Source: Plasmodium relictum (lineage: Eukaryota > Apicomplexa > Aconoidasida > Haemosporida > Plasmodiidae). Taken from it: DNA of 64,000 nt. Position numbers and translations under genes: made by a program. The notes beneath the pieces are model-generated. The model did not search any database. It was not told the DNA's origin and saw only the letters and a program-made list of their open reading frames with translations. Below, in pieces: positions 1-14,000 of the stretch (its first letter is position 1; each line of letters starts with the position of its first letter). The stretch is from assembly GCF_900005765.1 (NCBI RefSeq), contig NC_041681.1:372001-436000 (forward strand), written 5' to 3'.

Positions 1-3000
1 TCGTTGTAATCATACATTTCATTAAATCCACTTTTCATTATATTTTTTATTTTTTTTAAATAAATTTGAAAATTTGGAATATTTAATTCTGTATAAGAAA
101 GCTTATCATTTTGATAAAAAACAGAAAAATGTTCTAGATAATTTTTTGTCATTAACATTTCATAAATAGTATCAAAACTTTTCAAAACATGTTCGTTAAA
201 TAATTCATTTGATTCTGATACAAAAAAATTATTTATTTTTTTATTTTCAATTTCAATGTAATTTAAAAGTTCATTACTAATTTGATAATTAGACATTTCT
301 TTACATATGTTAATGGTATTATTTGATCCCTTTTTTATTTCATCATATTTATTTTCTTCTTCAGCTTTAAATGATACATCATTTTTTACATTTTTTTTAT
401 TACAATCACTCAAATTATCAAAATAAGCATAAACATCATCGAATTTTTTATCAAATACGGAATCTTTCTTATTTATATTATCGGAAATAATTGTTTCAGA
501 AATAAAATTATTTTTGTCAAATAGAGTTTTTAGTTCATCATTTGAATTTCCTTGTGTTTCATCATTTTCGTTTTCATTAATTTCCAAGCTATTAAAAAAC
601 TTCTCATCATTTTTGTATTCGCTTAAATTGATTTTTTCATTTTCATAAATATTCTCTTCGTTTATGTTATCTCCAATTATATCTTTACTAACATTTTCTA
701 TTTCTTCTATTATTTCATAAAAAGATGTATTCTCATTCTCAATTATAATTTCGTGACTATTCTTTCCTTCTATATAATAATCTCTACATGCTACTTCAAT
801 TTTTGAATCATTTTCGTCTTCTTTTCCATTCTCCAAATATTGAATAGAATCTTTTTTATTCAAAGTATTATTTTTGCTATACTTTTTGCTTATATCAATT
901 TCAAAAATATTTTCTTCATTATTTTCGTATATAAAATTTTTATTTTCAACAATACTACTATCTTGTTCTTCAAAAAGATCTATTCCTTGTTGTTCAACTA
1001 TAATTTTTTTATCACATATTTGATAATTAATATCTCCTTCATTTACTTTATTATTATCATTACTTATTTCAAAAGAAAATTCTTCATAATTTTTATCAGA
1101 AGAAAGAATATTTTCATTTTTTTTATGAATTTCTCCTGGTAAAAAGAAATAATCACCTAATTCTATTATATCCTTATATTTTTCTTTTACTTTGCTATTA
1201 TAAAAATTTTTATCAAATTCTGTATTAATTACATTTGAGTTATTTTGATACATTTTATTGATATTATTTACTACCTTTTCATAGGAGTTGCTAAAAGTAG
1301 TTTCAATCATATTTAAATTTTCTTTTTCTTTTTCCTTTTTATTTATCATATTATTATTATTTTTGTTGATATTTTCAAAATAAATTTTATTTGAATTGCT
1401 TATAAATAAATCCTTATCATAAGATTCAATTTCATTTTTTATTTTTTTATTTTTTTCATCTTCATAAGTATATTCCTTAAAATAATCATTCTTAAAATTT
1501 TGATTATCTAAACTAGTATTTATTTCTAATACATTTATGTTCCTATCTCTATTCGAGTTATCATCATTGCTAATATTTAAGTTTTTTTTATAAAAATTAA
1601 AATCATATTCTTCAATTAATGAATCACTGTGACTATATAATTTGTTATTACTATCCAATATACTGTTACTCTTATTAATTAAATTAATATTATTGTCATT
1701 TACATTATTGCTATTATCTAACCAATTATTATTATTTTTATTTACATCGATATTACTAATTAAATAATCATCATTGTAAGTTGAATCTTTTTTCGTATAG
1801 AGCCCCACTAAATTAAGATTATTATCTTTTTCGATTATATCTTCTCTTTCCAAATTCTCATTAATGCTCGAATCAAAATCAAAGTTATTTTTATAAAAAT
1901 GATCACAAATAAACACATCTAATTTATTTGTAAAATAATTTTCCTCATTAAGATTATTTAAAAAAAAATTATTTTCTTTTTCTCTTATTTCAGGAATATT
2001 TTTTTCTTTGGAAAAGAATTCATCAAAATAGTTAGTATCTTTTTTTTTTTGATTTTCTTCACCATTTATTACTATTTTTGTTAAATGATCTTCAGTATTA
2101 TCTTCTCTATTTTTCTTTAAATTAATCAAATCATTATCTACATTTTTTTTTTCATTTATTGATGCAATATTAATCTGTTCAAAATCACTAGTTAAAAATA
2201 ACATTTTGTTTTTTATTTCGTTTTCATTTACACAATCGTATTTATTAAAATTTTTTGAATATTTATCATGTTCATCATAATTTTTCTTTTTATTATTAAA
2301 TATTTGGTCTTCATATTCATCTTTTGAAAAATTTTCTGATATATTATAAAAATCATTTGTTTCATTCATTTCTTCACTTGATTTTTTAAAAACAAAATCA
2401 ATATTTTCTTTTATTGCTTTACCTTTCTCATCAGCATTGTATACACTCATAGTACAATTTTTATTATCATTATCATCAAAATTAAATAAGTCAAAATTTT
2501 CATTTAAATTACTATCTATTATTATATCATTCTCAAAAAAATTATCTTTTTTCAATTTTCTAAAACTGAATGCATCTTTATTTGGTACCTCGTTGTCCAA
2601 TAAATTAACAAAATCTTTTTTATAAGAAGTTTCATTTACACTGTCTTTATTTAATTTATTATTATTACATAAACTATATTCCTTATTTTTTTCATTTATA
2701 AAACTCAATTTTAGTTCTTTGTTCCAAACAGAAGCATTATCAGTTAAATAAAGAATATTTTTATTGTTATCATGAATAAATTTTTTATAATCATCAAAAT
2801 TCTTTAAATCTAAAATGTTCTTGAAATTTCTTTTATTTGATACACTTTCATTTTCTTCATAGTTTATTTTCTTATTTTTTAATACATCAGTATTTTTATA
2901 AAAATATTCTACATTTGAATCTTTTGAACCATTATCAAAGAAATCAATTTTATTAAAAAAATTATTCTCATGTTTTTCACTTTGAGTTTGTATTTTAACA

Positions 3001-3356
3001 TTTTTGTGAATGTCAACATCTTTAACAAAATCTGAATAACTGTTGTAATTATTGTCGCAATTGAACTTTTTAAATCTATTATCATATTCATTTTTATAAA
3101 TATCATTACTTTCTTCATGATGAATCTTATTATTTACTAAATTATTATTTACTAAATCATTTTCTTGGAAATCGTTATTTATATTTTTTTGAACATTGTT
3201 ATTATTTTGAGTGTGTGAAAATATATTATATAAGGTTTTTATATTTTTTATATTCACATTGCTTTTATTTAAATCCTTCACATTAGCATATTCATTCCTA
3301 TATTTTTTTCTAATCCTCTTTTTTTCGTCTTTTGAGTAATTTATAGATGTTTTCAT
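1..3356 (-). CDS. Asn/Asp/Glu-rich Plasmodium protein of unknown function, partial
   Basis: I see an open minus-strand frame from an ATG at 3356 to the left edge with no stop, so the gene is 3'-truncated by the window; 1,118 codons are present. The start MKTSINYSKDEKKRIRKK is chosen because the sequence upstream is low-complexity T-rich DNA with stops. The protein is strongly acidic and Asn-rich throughout (many runs of N, D, E and K) with no visible signal peptide, membrane segment or recognisable catalytic motif. The basic first 20 residues followed by acidic, disordered sequence could suit a nuclear or cytoplasmic scaffold, but that is a guess. I do not recognise a family. The missing C-terminus may carry the conserved domain. 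Small open frames on the plus strand here are shadows of this gene. Confidence 0.8.
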   Translation of the reverse strand, partial: MKTSINYSKDEKKRIRKKYRNEYANVKDLNKSNVNIKNIKTLYNIFSHTQNNNNVQKNINNDFQENDLVNNNLVNNKIHHEESNDIYKNEYDNRFKKFNCDNNYNSYSDFVKDVDIHKNVKIQTQSEKHENNFFNKIDFFDNGSKDSNVEYFYKNTDVLKNKKINYEENESVSNKRNFKNILDLKNFDDYKKFIHDNNKNILYLTDNASVWNKELKLSFINEKNKEYSLCNNNKLNKDSVNETSYKKDFVNLLDNEVPNKDAFSFRKLKKDNFFENDIIIDSNLNENFDLFNFDDNDNKNCTMSVYNADEKGKAIKENIDFVFKKSSEEMNETNDFYNISENFSKDEYEDQIFNNKKKNYDEHDKYSKNFNKYDCVNENEIKNKMLFLTSDFEQINIASINEKKNVDNDLINLKKNREDNTEDHLTKIVINGEENQKKKDTNYFDEFFSKEKNIPEIREKENNFFLNNLNEENYFTNKLDVFICDHFYKNNFDFDSSINENLEREDIIEKDNNLNLVGLYTKKDSTYNDDYLISNIDVNKNNNNWLDNSNNVNDNNINLINKSNSILDSNNKLYSHSDSLIEEYDFNFYKKNLNISNDDNSNRDRNINVLEINTSLDNQNFKNDYFKEYTYEDEKNKKIKNEIESYDKDLFISNSNKIYFENINKNNNNMINKKEKEKENLNMIETTFSNSYEKVVNNINKMYQNNSNVINTEFDKNFYNSKVKEKYKDIIELGDYFFLPGEIHKKNENILSSDKNYEEFSFEISNDNNKVNEGDINYQICDKKIIVEQQGIDLFEEQDSSIVENKNFIYENNEENIFEIDISKKYSKNNTLNKKDSIQYLENGKEDENDSKIEVACRDYYIEGKNSHEIIIENENTSFYEIIEEIENVSKDIIGDNINEENIYENEKINLSEYKNDEKFFNSLEINENENDETQGNSNDELKTLFDKNNFISETIISDNINKKDSVFDKKFDDVYAYFDNLSDCNKKNVKNDVSFKAEEENKYDEIKKGSNNTINICKEMSNYQISNELLNYIEIENKKINNFFVSESNELFNEHVLKSFDTIYEMLMTKNYLEHFSVFYQNDKLSYTELNIPNFQIYLKKIKNIMKSGFNEMYDYN

Positions 3357-3824
3357 CTTATTTTTTTTTTCTTTTGTTTTTTTTTTTCATTAAATGCAGA
3401 TATGTATCATCAACTGATATTATTTGTAAAGAAATAACATTTTCTTGTTTTTTTCCAAATTAAAATTTTTTTTTTTTTTTTAATTAGCTATATTAGTAAA
3501 TTTTTTTTTTTTTTTAAATTTCAGAAGCATTTTTATTACCATGAAAAAATTTATTTTTTTCTAAATATTGATTGTAAATGTTGTATATTATTTTTTCTTT
3601 GAATTTCATTAGAATTCATTCTCATATTTTCTTTCATAAAATTGATACATAATATGCATATATAAATGGCCAAATATGCTTATTTTGTTGCTTTTTTTTT
3701 TTTTTTTTTCAAGTCTATTCTATTTATTTTTTTTTCATAATTTAAAAAATCTTTATAATTAAATATTTTTACATGATTAGATGTATTTACTTTTTTTAAA
3801 ATTCACACACTATGTATTTTTAAA

Positions 3825-3878
<54 letters not shown>

Positions 3879-5013
3879 CTTATTAATATATACCACATAT
3901 ATATTAATAAATTTAAAAATCAAAACAAATAAGTAATAATGTCCAATTATAAAAAAGAAATTTCATAATTTCAGGAAAAAAAAAATAAATAAATGAAATA
4001 TCACACTTATGTAATATTAAGAACAGATTTAAAATGTTATAATACATATTTATTATTTTGTTTTAATTTTTTTTAAATATATATATATATATGATCTTTA
4101 CAATTAAACGATCTTATAAATTATAATTTTTTTTTTTTTTATATATTTCATGTTTCAAAATTAATATTTCTTATATATGTAAAACATTACAGTTAACATC
4201 AAAAGAATAATTATGTATATATGTAAATTAATAGTTTTATATTCTTTAATATAATTTTATATTCTTATTTATCGAACTTATTAAAAAAAAAAAAAAGAAT
4301 TTTACAACAATTTATTTACTGAAATTTAATGTATATATATATAATTTTTTTTTTTATTTTATCTAGTTTCATTAAAAAAAAAACTAGTAAGTTGTTTATA
4401 TTATAGAAGTATATGAAAATAAAGAAATGTAAATATTATTTGTACTACCTAAAAATAATATTTATAGAATAATAAATTTATAACTTAAAAAGAAAAATTT
4501 AAATTATATATTTTTTTAAAACTTTCAATAGCAATTAAAAAATTAAAAATATAGAATAAAAAAAAAAAAAAAAGATACATATAAAAAAACAAATTGAAAA
4601 AGAAAAATTTAACAATAGAATGAAGAAACAACAATATATTAAAATAGTAGAATAGTATTTATCTTTATCACTTTTTATATATCTGAAACATTGAAAGACA
4701 AAAAACATTATTAAAAAAAGAAAAGTAAATTTAATTTTTTTAAAAATAAAAATAAATAAAAATTATTTTATAATATATACAAAAAAGTAGAATAATTTGA
4801 AAAATAACTTATAAAAAAATAAGTTTTATAAAAAGAAAAAGTATTAACTACTTAAAAAATAATAACAATAATAATAATAATAATAAAAGATATTAAATTA
4901 ATATAAATAATATGAATACATGAAAATTTATGAAAACATAAACAAAAGAAAATATTTTTATAAAATAAAATTTGATAAAAAGTATTGTGTATATCTATAT
5001 TCATATTTTTATT
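3357..5013. other. Intergenic region, 1.66 kb, head-to-tail
   Basis: Lies between the start of the left-edge gene (3356, minus) and the stop of the giant gene (5014, minus), so it should hold the 3' UTR of the latter and the promoter of the former. It contains many poly(T)/poly(A) tracts and a long (AT)n run. I see no coding exon or structured RNA. Confidence 0.7.
3829..3877. repeat. (AT)n microsatellite, about 49 bp
   Basis: Uninterrupted alternating AT in the promoter-side gap of the left-edge gene. Typical of Plasmodium intergenic DNA and likely length-polymorphic. Confidence 0.95.
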
Positions 5014-8000
5014 TTATTTTTTTGAAAAATGTAAATTATAAATTGCTATAATTTCACTTATTATATTTTTTTTAATATTATCAGGATATTTTCTAGCCAG
5101 TGATATTACTTTAGAAAAGTGATAATCTTCATATATATTTTTAGAAAGTTTAATACTAAAAGAATTTCTTTTTATCTTTTTAAAATAGGATTTATTATCA
5201 TAAATAAAATTGTAATTAATTTTTTTATTCTTACTTGTGTATTTATGAGTGCACATTATAGTTTTATAAATATCAATTTTATTTATATTGGTAAATAGTA
5301 GACTTTTCATATTTTTATATAAATTTTTATATTCATTTTTATCATGAATATAAATTAAAGTATGAGAATAAAATAAAATATCATTATCATTAATGTATGT
5401 TAATATATTATTAACATCATCCAAGTTAAATTCATTATCATTTTCTTCTTTTAATTTATTTTTTTCATCATTAATAGCTTCTTCTTTTAATTTATTTTTT
5501 TCTTCATTGATAGCTTCTTCTTTTAAGCTGTGTTTTACTTTATTAATATTTCCTTTTTTTAAATAAAGAACTCCTTTCTTATTATATATTTCTTCAATAT
5601 GCTCATACATTTGTTTTAATTTATTTTTGTATTCTATATATAGATAAACTACGTGTAAAATAAAAATGTTAATGTCATAATTATTTAATTTTATCTTAAT
5701 ATAAAATATAATGTCATGTAGAAAATTTAAATTTTTATTTATTAGTAGGCAAAAGAGAGATGACAAACAGTAAGTAAAAATATAATTCCATTTGAAAATA
5801 TTTATTACATTATCTGCTAAGTTGTAAATTCTTTTAAAAATTAATACATTGATACAAAAATTAATATCAATTTTTTTACAATTAATTATATTAATAGGAG
5901 TGCATATATTTATATTTAATAAATTATACTGTAAAGTTATTAAATCTATACATCTATAAAAAAAAAAAGAAGAAAAAAATGATAAAAAATGACAAAAAAG
6001 AAAAAGAAAAAATTTGTAAAAAAAAAATATATTTTTTAATATATACATGAAACTAACCTTAATATTGTTTCAGTGGAAATAAGTTGGTTTTTATTTTTTT
6101 GCAATTCTTCAAATAGAGTATTAAAGTTACTCAGGTAATATAATCTTTTATTCTTACTTTTATTTTTTCTTTTATTATTAAGAAGTATGAAATTATCATA
6201 AGAAACTTTCATATCACTATTTTTAGAATTATTCACATTTTTTTTTTTTGAACTAAAAAAAAAAAAAAATTATAAATATTATTATGAATAACAACTACCA
6301 TTACTATTAATGCTATTGTATTTATTTTAATTATAATTGTATTTAACACAATTTTGTAAAAAAAAACTTACATTTCTAGATTTTTAATAATCATCGTAAA
6401 GTTTATCAAGGCATTATTTAAATAACCATATTTCATATCACTATAAAAAATAATTTTAATATAATATTTTTAAAAAGAAAAGATATGTTTTTAAAAACAT
6501 AATTATGAAAAATTATTAATATAAAATATAAGTACGAGAGAATATATGTATAGTAATATTTAAATTTATTTTATAAAAGATTTAATTACATATTTTGAGA
6601 TATAGAATAGTTATATATACATACAATAGCTGCATTTAAGTAATCATTAGAAAAAATCTGACAAAATTAAATTTATTAAAAAATTATTGAGATAATAAAT
6701 TATTAAATTACATTAAAAATTATTAGAATGAATAATCAATTATTTATATAAATCATATGTAACAATTTTTTTTTTTTTTACTAAATAATTAGAGAGCAAA
6801 TAATACTTTTTTTTTTTAAGTAAATAACATTTCATTTCCTGTAAAAAAAAAGTATATAATAAATATATAAAATAAAATAAAATACTTATAATAAAATTGA
6901 TTTATTAAAAATATATATATTAATGAGAGAAAAAAAATAACAAAGGTTATAAAGTTACATGATGAAAAATGTAATTTTTTAAATAAGATATTTTTTGAAA
7001 TATTTTATAAATATAATTGTATTTATATGCCCTTTTAATTATATAAGTGAAATAAAGAGATCCTATATCCTGTAAAAGAAAGAATACATATATATATAAT
7101 TTTAATTTTGTTTTAATTTTTATAAATGTAAAGTAAAATTTTTCTCTTTACATTTTGAGTAATTAATTTGAAACATTTATTATGTAAATCGTATTTTGCA
7201 TAGACATTTATTAAATTGGTCAATGAGAAATAATTTTTTGAAACATTTAAGTAGTTATCAAATTTTGAATTATTATAATTTCTCAATTTAATGTGCCTGA
7301 TAAGACAAAAATGAATTTAATTATAAATATATATTTAATTATAAATATTTTTTATAATATTTTATTGACTATGCATTTTTATTTTATTTTATGTTATTTT
7401 TTTTTAATTTTTTTCTAAATATATTTATCTAAAATTATAATTCTTACTTCGTAGAATGTGGTAATAATAATGATATTAAAAAAAGAAATATGCGAGTTTT
7501 ATTTAAATTTCTTATGTTAATTATTTTTTTATTTTCTAAATATGCAGTATTGGCATATATTTCATTAACATTTTCTTTAAAATATTCTGATAAAACATAT
7601 GGATTGTTACTACCATATTTGTAACATAACGGATAAGAATAATTATTTATATCATAAAAAAAATATTCATAATAATTAATCAATTCTATAGAAATAAAAA
7701 ATTCAAAAATTCTTTTTTCTAATGAATTATTATGTAATAGCTTTATATGGCTCTGAAAATTTTCCAATTTTTTCTTAAATGTATCAATAATATTAATTAT
7801 TCTTTTTTGTTTTATATAATTAGAATATATAAAAGTCGTTTTTTTAGTAAATAATTTTTTGTAATTTATTAAATTATGTGGCGTATTTTCAGACTCACAA
7901 ATATCTTTTTTCTTTATTTTGCTATTAGCATTTTTTGTTTCTTTATATTTTTTTTCGTATATCGAACATTTAGAGCTATCAAAAAAAAGGAAGCATTTTT

Positions 8001-11000
8001 TCTTCTCATATTTTAGTTTTTTTTCCATCACATATGGATTTTTTATCAAATTTATTAAATACATAAATAATTTTTTCTGTGTAAGTGTATTTATTTTTTC
8101 TAATTTTTCATCTAAATTTGTGAAATGGATATTATTATAATAGTTGTAAAAATAAGAAAAAGTTATGTTGTTTATAATATGCTTTTTAACAAAAATAGAA
8201 GAGAAAACTGAATAAATATTTGATGAACCTTCGTATATATCATCATTTAACTTATTTTTTATAATTTTTCCATAAAGTAAATCATTATGTCTATTTAAAA
8301 AATTATGAGTGTGTAATAAATTATTACAATTTAGCAAATTATAAATATAGTTGATTTTTCTTTTATAAAATAGGCTATTTTTTTTAATTTTACTAAGAAT
8401 GTTGTTTTTTAAAATAAAATACGAATGATAATTATAATTCTTCGTTTGAATAATTATTTTATATTTCATATCACAATTATGTAAAAACTCATTTTTATTT
8501 GGACCACAATAAGAATTCATTTTAGAACAATTTTCTCTTCTTATTTTTTTAAATATTTCTATTTCTTCTACATTTATGTTATTTATTTTTTCACAGCTTT
8601 TTATTTTTTGTAATACATAAAAACTATTAAAATATGAGAATATATTTTTATAATTTTTATAAATATTATTACAATAATGAAAGTTAAAAAAAAAAGAGAA
8701 AAACAAATTAAATACTGCATACAATGACAATTTATTTTTATTTAAAAGCTCACAGTAAAATACTATTATATTAAAACGTATATTTTGAATTTTATTTAAT
8801 ATTTCTTGTTTACTTATTATTTTAAACCTTTTACACACTCTAACTAAATATTTTACGTTATTTATTGTATTTTTTTCTTCCTCTTTTCCATACACCCATT
8901 CATTATTTTCAAAAAATAAATTATTTAAATATTTTTTCTCTTTTTCTTCTTTTAATTCATCATATATAATTTTATTTGTATCAATAAATCTTCTATAAAT
9001 GTACGTTTTATTATCGTAATTATATATATAAAAATTATTGATTTTTTCTAAATTTTTTAATTGCATATTATTACTTATACTTTTAGTAAATGTACTTTTG
9101 TATAATAGTAAAGATATTATATTTTTTATAACTTTATAATTTTTAGTTTTCTTATTTTTATTAAACAAAGAATAGAATAAGCAAGGTTCGTTTATTGCAT
9201 CGAATGAATTCATATTGTAATAACTACATGAAAATATTCTATGAATTAAATTATTACATATATTATAATTTTTTACTTTTAGGAAATCTACTAACTCTTT
9301 TATATTTAATTTAATAATTGACTTGATACTTATTTGATAATTTAAGGAAATTCTAACATATATTAATAATGGTAATAATGTGCATAATAAGTTACTTGAA
9401 TTTTTTAACTCTTTAAAGTTTTCATAAAAAAAAAAACAAATTTTATAAAATGTATAAATTAATATATTAGTACTAATGTTGTATTTACTGCTATCTTTAT
9501 TATCATTTACGTTAATTTTATTAGAATTATTAATATTAATTTTTTTTTCATCATTTATAACGTTTTCATCGTCCTCATTATTAACTATACAATATTTCCT
9601 TATATAAATGCTTCTGTTTTTATTCTTTCTATAATATTTATGAAAATTATGAAATAGACTATATTTTTTTTTAATTTTTACATTTTCTATTTCTTTTTTT
9701 GTATTTATATTTAATTCATTAATTCTTCTTATTTTTATAATTTTATCTTTTTTTTTTTTTATGCTAACATTTTCTTTTGAATTAATACATTTCCTTATAT
9801 TTTCACAAATTCTGTCATATATAGATTGTAAAATAAATAAAAAGGTAGAATAAATAAATTGAAAATTTGTATATCTAATAAGAATACCTAATTGCAAAAT
9901 TGATATACATTTTAATAAATTATAGGGCATTGGTATTTTATCATATTTTTTATTATTACATTTTTCTGTGAGTATTCTATTTTCGTTTTGTTTTTTTATA
10001 TCAATATGAATATATAAAAAAGCATAATAATAAAATGTAGATATATTAGTTTGAAATAAATTATATTTTAGAATGTATTTTATTAAATTTATTTTGTTAT
10101 ATTTTAAAAGTAAAAAAATTATGTTTTTATACTTTATTTTAACAATGTCAATGCCTAAATGTTTATAAATTAATGATAACAAGTAAAATTTCCTTATATA
10201 TGGGTATTTAAAGTATTGCAATATAAAATAATAAAATAGATAAATATCATTATAACAACTTTTATAATAAATACTACTTAATATTTTTCTAATTTCGATT
10301 TTTTTTAAACTATTTAAAAACATAATAATTTTTTTTTTTTTTTTCAAATTATTGCTATTCCATAAGTAGAGAACATAAGTGCTGTTGCATTTTATTAAAT
10401 TTTTAGGATTATTAATACAATTTTTAAATTTTAAATAAAAAAAATAATATTTAAATAACTTATTTTTTATAATGAAATCTAAAACTTCATCATTACTTTC
10501 ATTTTTCTTTAAAATTATTTTGTAGTGATTTGTCCAACAGTATTTTTTCTTTGTTTCTTTGAGATTTTTCCTAACTTCTTTAATTACTTTAAAAATTTCA
10601 TAATATATATTTAATTTTATTATATTATTGAAAAAACTATCTGGTAAAGTTTCGAAATTATAGCAATTTATTTCATCATAATTTATGTTATTACAATTGA
10701 AAAATTTATGATTTTCTTTCTTTTTTAAAAATTTTTCTTTTTTTTTGTAGCATGACTCTAATAGAAGTTTAACTTGACTAAAACATAATTTATTCAATAT
10801 ATTGTCTTTCATAACTATATTAATAATAATTTTTAATTGAAAAGATAATTCTAGATTATCATTTAAAGTATATTCATATAGTTTATTTGCTTTTAACTTA
10901 TATTCAAAAATTTCATTTTTATTTATAGCTAAATATGTGAAGTAAAAATTGTTTAGTTTAGATTCTATGATATTAATAATATTTTCAATATTTTTTTTCT

Positions 11001-14000
11001 CTTTTAAAATTTGATAAATATATATGCAATCAATATTATGTTGATTATCATATATAGTAGTATATAAAATGCATTTAGTATAATTATTTAAATTTAATAA
11101 ATCATAATATTTTAAAAAATACACACCTTGAATAGACTCATTTTTTATTTCTAATATACTGTCATCTTTCTTTTTTTCATTTTTGAAAATTTTATAAACT
11201 TTATTTATATAGTTATATCTTTCTTTTATAAACTTGTTCAAGTATTTGTATTTTTTTGAAAAATAAAAAGGATATAAAATATTAAATATAAAAGGAAAAT
11301 AATAATCACATTTTTCTAAACATATAAAAATGTTCATTAATTTATCTTTCTTTTCTGTATCTCTTGTACCTTCTGTATAATCATCTTTATATACATCATT
11401 TTTATTTTCTTCAAATGTATATGTATTGATCTTATTTTCATTTTTTCCATTTTTCCCTGTAGTATTATTTTTTTCATTATAAAAATCATCATATGTTTTG
11501 CAGCATTTACTAATAAGAAATTCAATATAATAATTATACAAAAAATTTAAATTGCATATTTTTCTTTTCTTTGTTCTTGTTAGAATTCTTTCTTTTAATT
11601 TTTTTAAGACATGACTATCTTTCAATAAAAATAAGAAATTACTAGTTAAAAATTGTTCAATAATCTTTTTATTTTCATAAATATTTTTAAAATCTATATT
11701 ATATTTTATTTCCTTTATAGGATTTTTTACAAAAAAAGAAACAACAAAAATATTTTTTAAAATGGGTAAATCTTCATTATAAAACATATCATTATTTAGC
11801 AAATAATGCGTTTGAATATTTTCAACAATAATTCTATGATAATGAATAAAAAATAAAGAACAAAGTTTTTTTACATTTTCATATGAATTACAAACAAACA
11901 TTAAATATTTAATTATAATATATATATCAATACTGAATAAATAAAATAAGTTGTAATTGATACTCTGTTCAAAGGTTATTTTTAAATTTTCCTTGTTCTT
12001 TGTAAAAATGTATTCATAAAAATCCATTTCTGATATATTATCAGTCATTGAATTATATATATTATTTATTAGAATATTAGAATATATGAAAAAATAAAAT
12101 AAATAATTTATATATAAGCTATCATCATTCTCTAATAGGAGCAAACAGTATTTCTCTAATGATGTATTCATATCATTGTAAGTTATATTTAAATATTTAT
12201 TATTTTTTCTTTTTAAATTATTAAAAAAAAAAAACATATCTTTTAGAAAATCTTTTTTTTTATATAAATCAATAAAATACTTTTCAATTAATTTAGTTTG
12301 AACCTTTAAAGAGTTAGATTTAAGTAATAAGTATCTACTTAATAAAATACTCTTATTTTTTTTTCTGTTACTTTTTTTTGTAATATCAAAATAATATCTA
12401 TTCTTTTCATCTTTATTATTATTTTTTTTTTTTTTTATATTTATCAATACATGTAATCTATTTATAAAATACAAAAGGAAGTTAAAAAAAGAACTACTTT
12501 TCTTTTTTTTCTTTAGTTCTATCTTTGTTATTATTTTTATTATTTTATTTTTTAGAAATTTTAATAATGTAACTCCTTTTTCAATCATATTTGAATACGA
12601 TATACATATATTAAGAAAATTGTACAGTAAAAAAAAATCTATATCTTCGCTGTTCACGAAAATATAACGATTTAATTCGTTCCTTTTGTATTTTTTATAA
12701 TAGAATATGATATAATTTAAAAAATCTATTAACATTTTATTATTAAACTTAATTTTATTTCCTTTTTTTTTAAAGAATAAATTAGAATTACTCACATACA
12801 TTTTCTTAAATAACGAATTTAATTCTATATAAAATAATAAATTATAAATGTAATTTTTTGAAAAATAACTTTTATATCTATTGCATATAAAAATATTTAG
12901 TTCATTTTTTTTTTTGTCTTCTATATTTTTATATATATATTCTTGGGGGTCGCTAAATATCAATTCAAAGAAATATTTTTCAAAATTCTTATTTTTTAAA
13001 TTATCAAAATACAAAGTTTCATTAGAACAAAAAAAATTATTCTTGCTAAAATTTTTCTCAAATTTTGTTAAAAGACAATAAATATATAACTTTTTTTTTT
13101 TTTTGAATAATCCTTTTTTATAATTGCATAAGTATGTAACACCTAATTTTTTTTGTAAAACATTTTTCATTAAATGTAAAAAATTTGATGAAAAAAAATG
13201 ATTAATGCTATTATAATGACTAAATCTTTTTTTATTAACTTTTTTTAGGAATCCTTTATTTTCATTTAATTTTTTAATACAACTATCATTTAGTTCTCGA
13301 TCTTTCTTTTCATTTTCAATCTTATGATAATTGATATATTTTAAATTATATATTTTTTTTTTGTAACATTTTTTAATATATTTTATGTATGATTTCTTTT
13401 TAACTTTTTCATTTTTATTGAATTCAACTTTAATATTTGTTAATTTCCTTTGTCTATGATACTTTTCAAAAAAAATACACAAACGAATGTGAACATCTTC
13501 AACAATTTGAAATAATAAAATTTTTAAATTTGAAAAAAATAAGGATTTTTCATTCTTTATAACTTTCAATTTTGAATACAAAAATTCTATTAGATATATG
13601 AATGTTTTCGGTTTTACATTTTCATATTCTATATATCTAAATAATAATATAAATATATATAACAACACTTTTATTTTACATTCACCATATGTTATCAATT
13701 TATAATATTTTTTAATTTCTTCAATTTTTTCACTCCTAAAAAAAAAAAAATTTTTAAGGTATTTTATTTTGATAAGATTATAAAAACATCTAATATATAT
13801 ATATATGTATGTTTATATATATTTATTTTTACCTTTTCAATTGTAAATAAGTATTTTTAATTATTAAATAAAAAATTATAAAATTATTGTTAATATTTAC
13901 TTCATTTTTGTATATAGGATTTCTTATATTATTTTTCAACTTAACTAGGAAACGATAATTTAAATTTTGTAATAGATTCAATTCACTTAAAATAAAAGCA

